A DNA stretch of 31,534 bases from positions 1 through 31,534 of the forward strand of contig JAAAJB010000424.1 in assembly GCA_016098155.1 (NCBI GenBank), in the 5' to 3' direction. A model generated the notes under the pieces. That model was not told the origin of the DNA. It saw only the letters and a list, made by a program, of their open reading frames with translations, and did no database searches. The position numbers and the translations under genes were made by a program. Positions 31,471 to 31,534 of this stretch are shown here, one piece after another. How positions within the stretch are numbered: position 1 is the first letter of the stretch; each line of letters opens with the position of its first letter. The stretch comes from Actinomortierella ambigua (taxonomy: Eukaryota > Mortierellomycota > Mortierellomycetes > Mortierellales > Mortierellaceae).

Positions 31471-31534
31471 ATGCGTGTTAAAAACTCGACTGTGTCGTCG
31501 GCGATCGAAGCGAGCCCTACCCATACTTCACCAC
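31471..31534 (+). CDS. Possible start of a gene running off the window
   Basis: An ATG at 31471 opens a frame (MRVKNSTVSSAIEASPTHTS) that is still open at the window edge. Only 21 codons are visible. Position, divergent from the AIG2-like gene after a pyrimidine-rich leader, is the only support. No family can be named. Confidence 0.27.
   Translation, partial: MRVKNSTVSSAIEASPTHTSP

Noticed and set aside
1..31534. CRISPR array, integrated prophage or bacterial operon
   Set aside because: Spliced eukaryotic genes throughout; the repeats are microsatellites and inverted repeats, not regularly spaced direct repeats.

Overview
This window looks like nuclear DNA of a filamentous early-diverging fungus; Mortierellomycota or another zygomycete-grade lineage is my best guess. 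The evidence is compact intron-rich genes with short GT-AG introns, Ser/Pro/Gln/His-rich tails on regulatory proteins, many (GA)n/(CT)n tracts, decayed Ty3/gypsy debris, and an Integrator subunit gene, a complex not described in yeasts. The species call is inference. There is no operon, CRISPR array, rRNA or convincing tRNA gene.

Layout. Bases 1-6602 are a graveyard of LTR-retrotransposon sequence: a tRNA-iMet-type primer-binding site (780-791) behind a possible LTR end, broken gag on both strands, an aspartic-protease fragment with a DSGAS motif, reverse-transcriptase pieces, and at least four inverted-repeat structures. These include a perfect spacer-free 76-bp palindrome (2032-2107), a ~98% identical 200-bp fold-back around the protease (4518-5041), an older ~80% palindrome of RT pieces (about 2955-4200), and a 170-bp fold-back (5173-5617). 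A ~228-bp G-rich insertion sits between 15-bp direct repeats (4275-4532).

Bases 7295-31534 hold five well-supported genes, which I rebuilt exon by exon. In every model the exon lengths sum to a multiple of three and all junctions are GT-AG. (1) A Cdc4/Fbw7-type F-box WD40 ubiquitin-ligase receptor, minus strand, 3 exons, 1284 aa. (2) Methylosome subunit pICln, plus, 4 exons, 280 aa. (3) A 2033-aa CAMKL-like Ser/Thr kinase with a very long disordered tail, minus, 5 exons. (4) Integrator subunit INTS9, plus, 9 exons, 736 aa. (5) A gamma-glutamylcyclotransferase/AIG2-like protein, minus, 2 exons, 177 aa. A possible sixth gene starts at 31471 and runs off the window.

Orientation alternates: CDC4 and pICln diverge, pICln and the kinase converge, the kinase and INTS9 diverge, and INTS9 and the AIG2-like gene converge with only 54 bases between stop codons. 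pICln (snRNP assembly) and INTS9 (snRNA 3'-end processing in animals) both belong to snRNA biology but are separate transcription units; I read their proximity as chance unless synteny shows otherwise. The 3.5-kb CDC4/pICln intergenic region contains a 10-N assembly gap with implausible homopolymers.

The most original observations are complementary 40-bp (GA)n and (CT)n tracts flanking an in-frame kinase exon, the nested palindromes, the INTS9 gene itself in a fungus, and a coding-like retained-intron ending for pICln.
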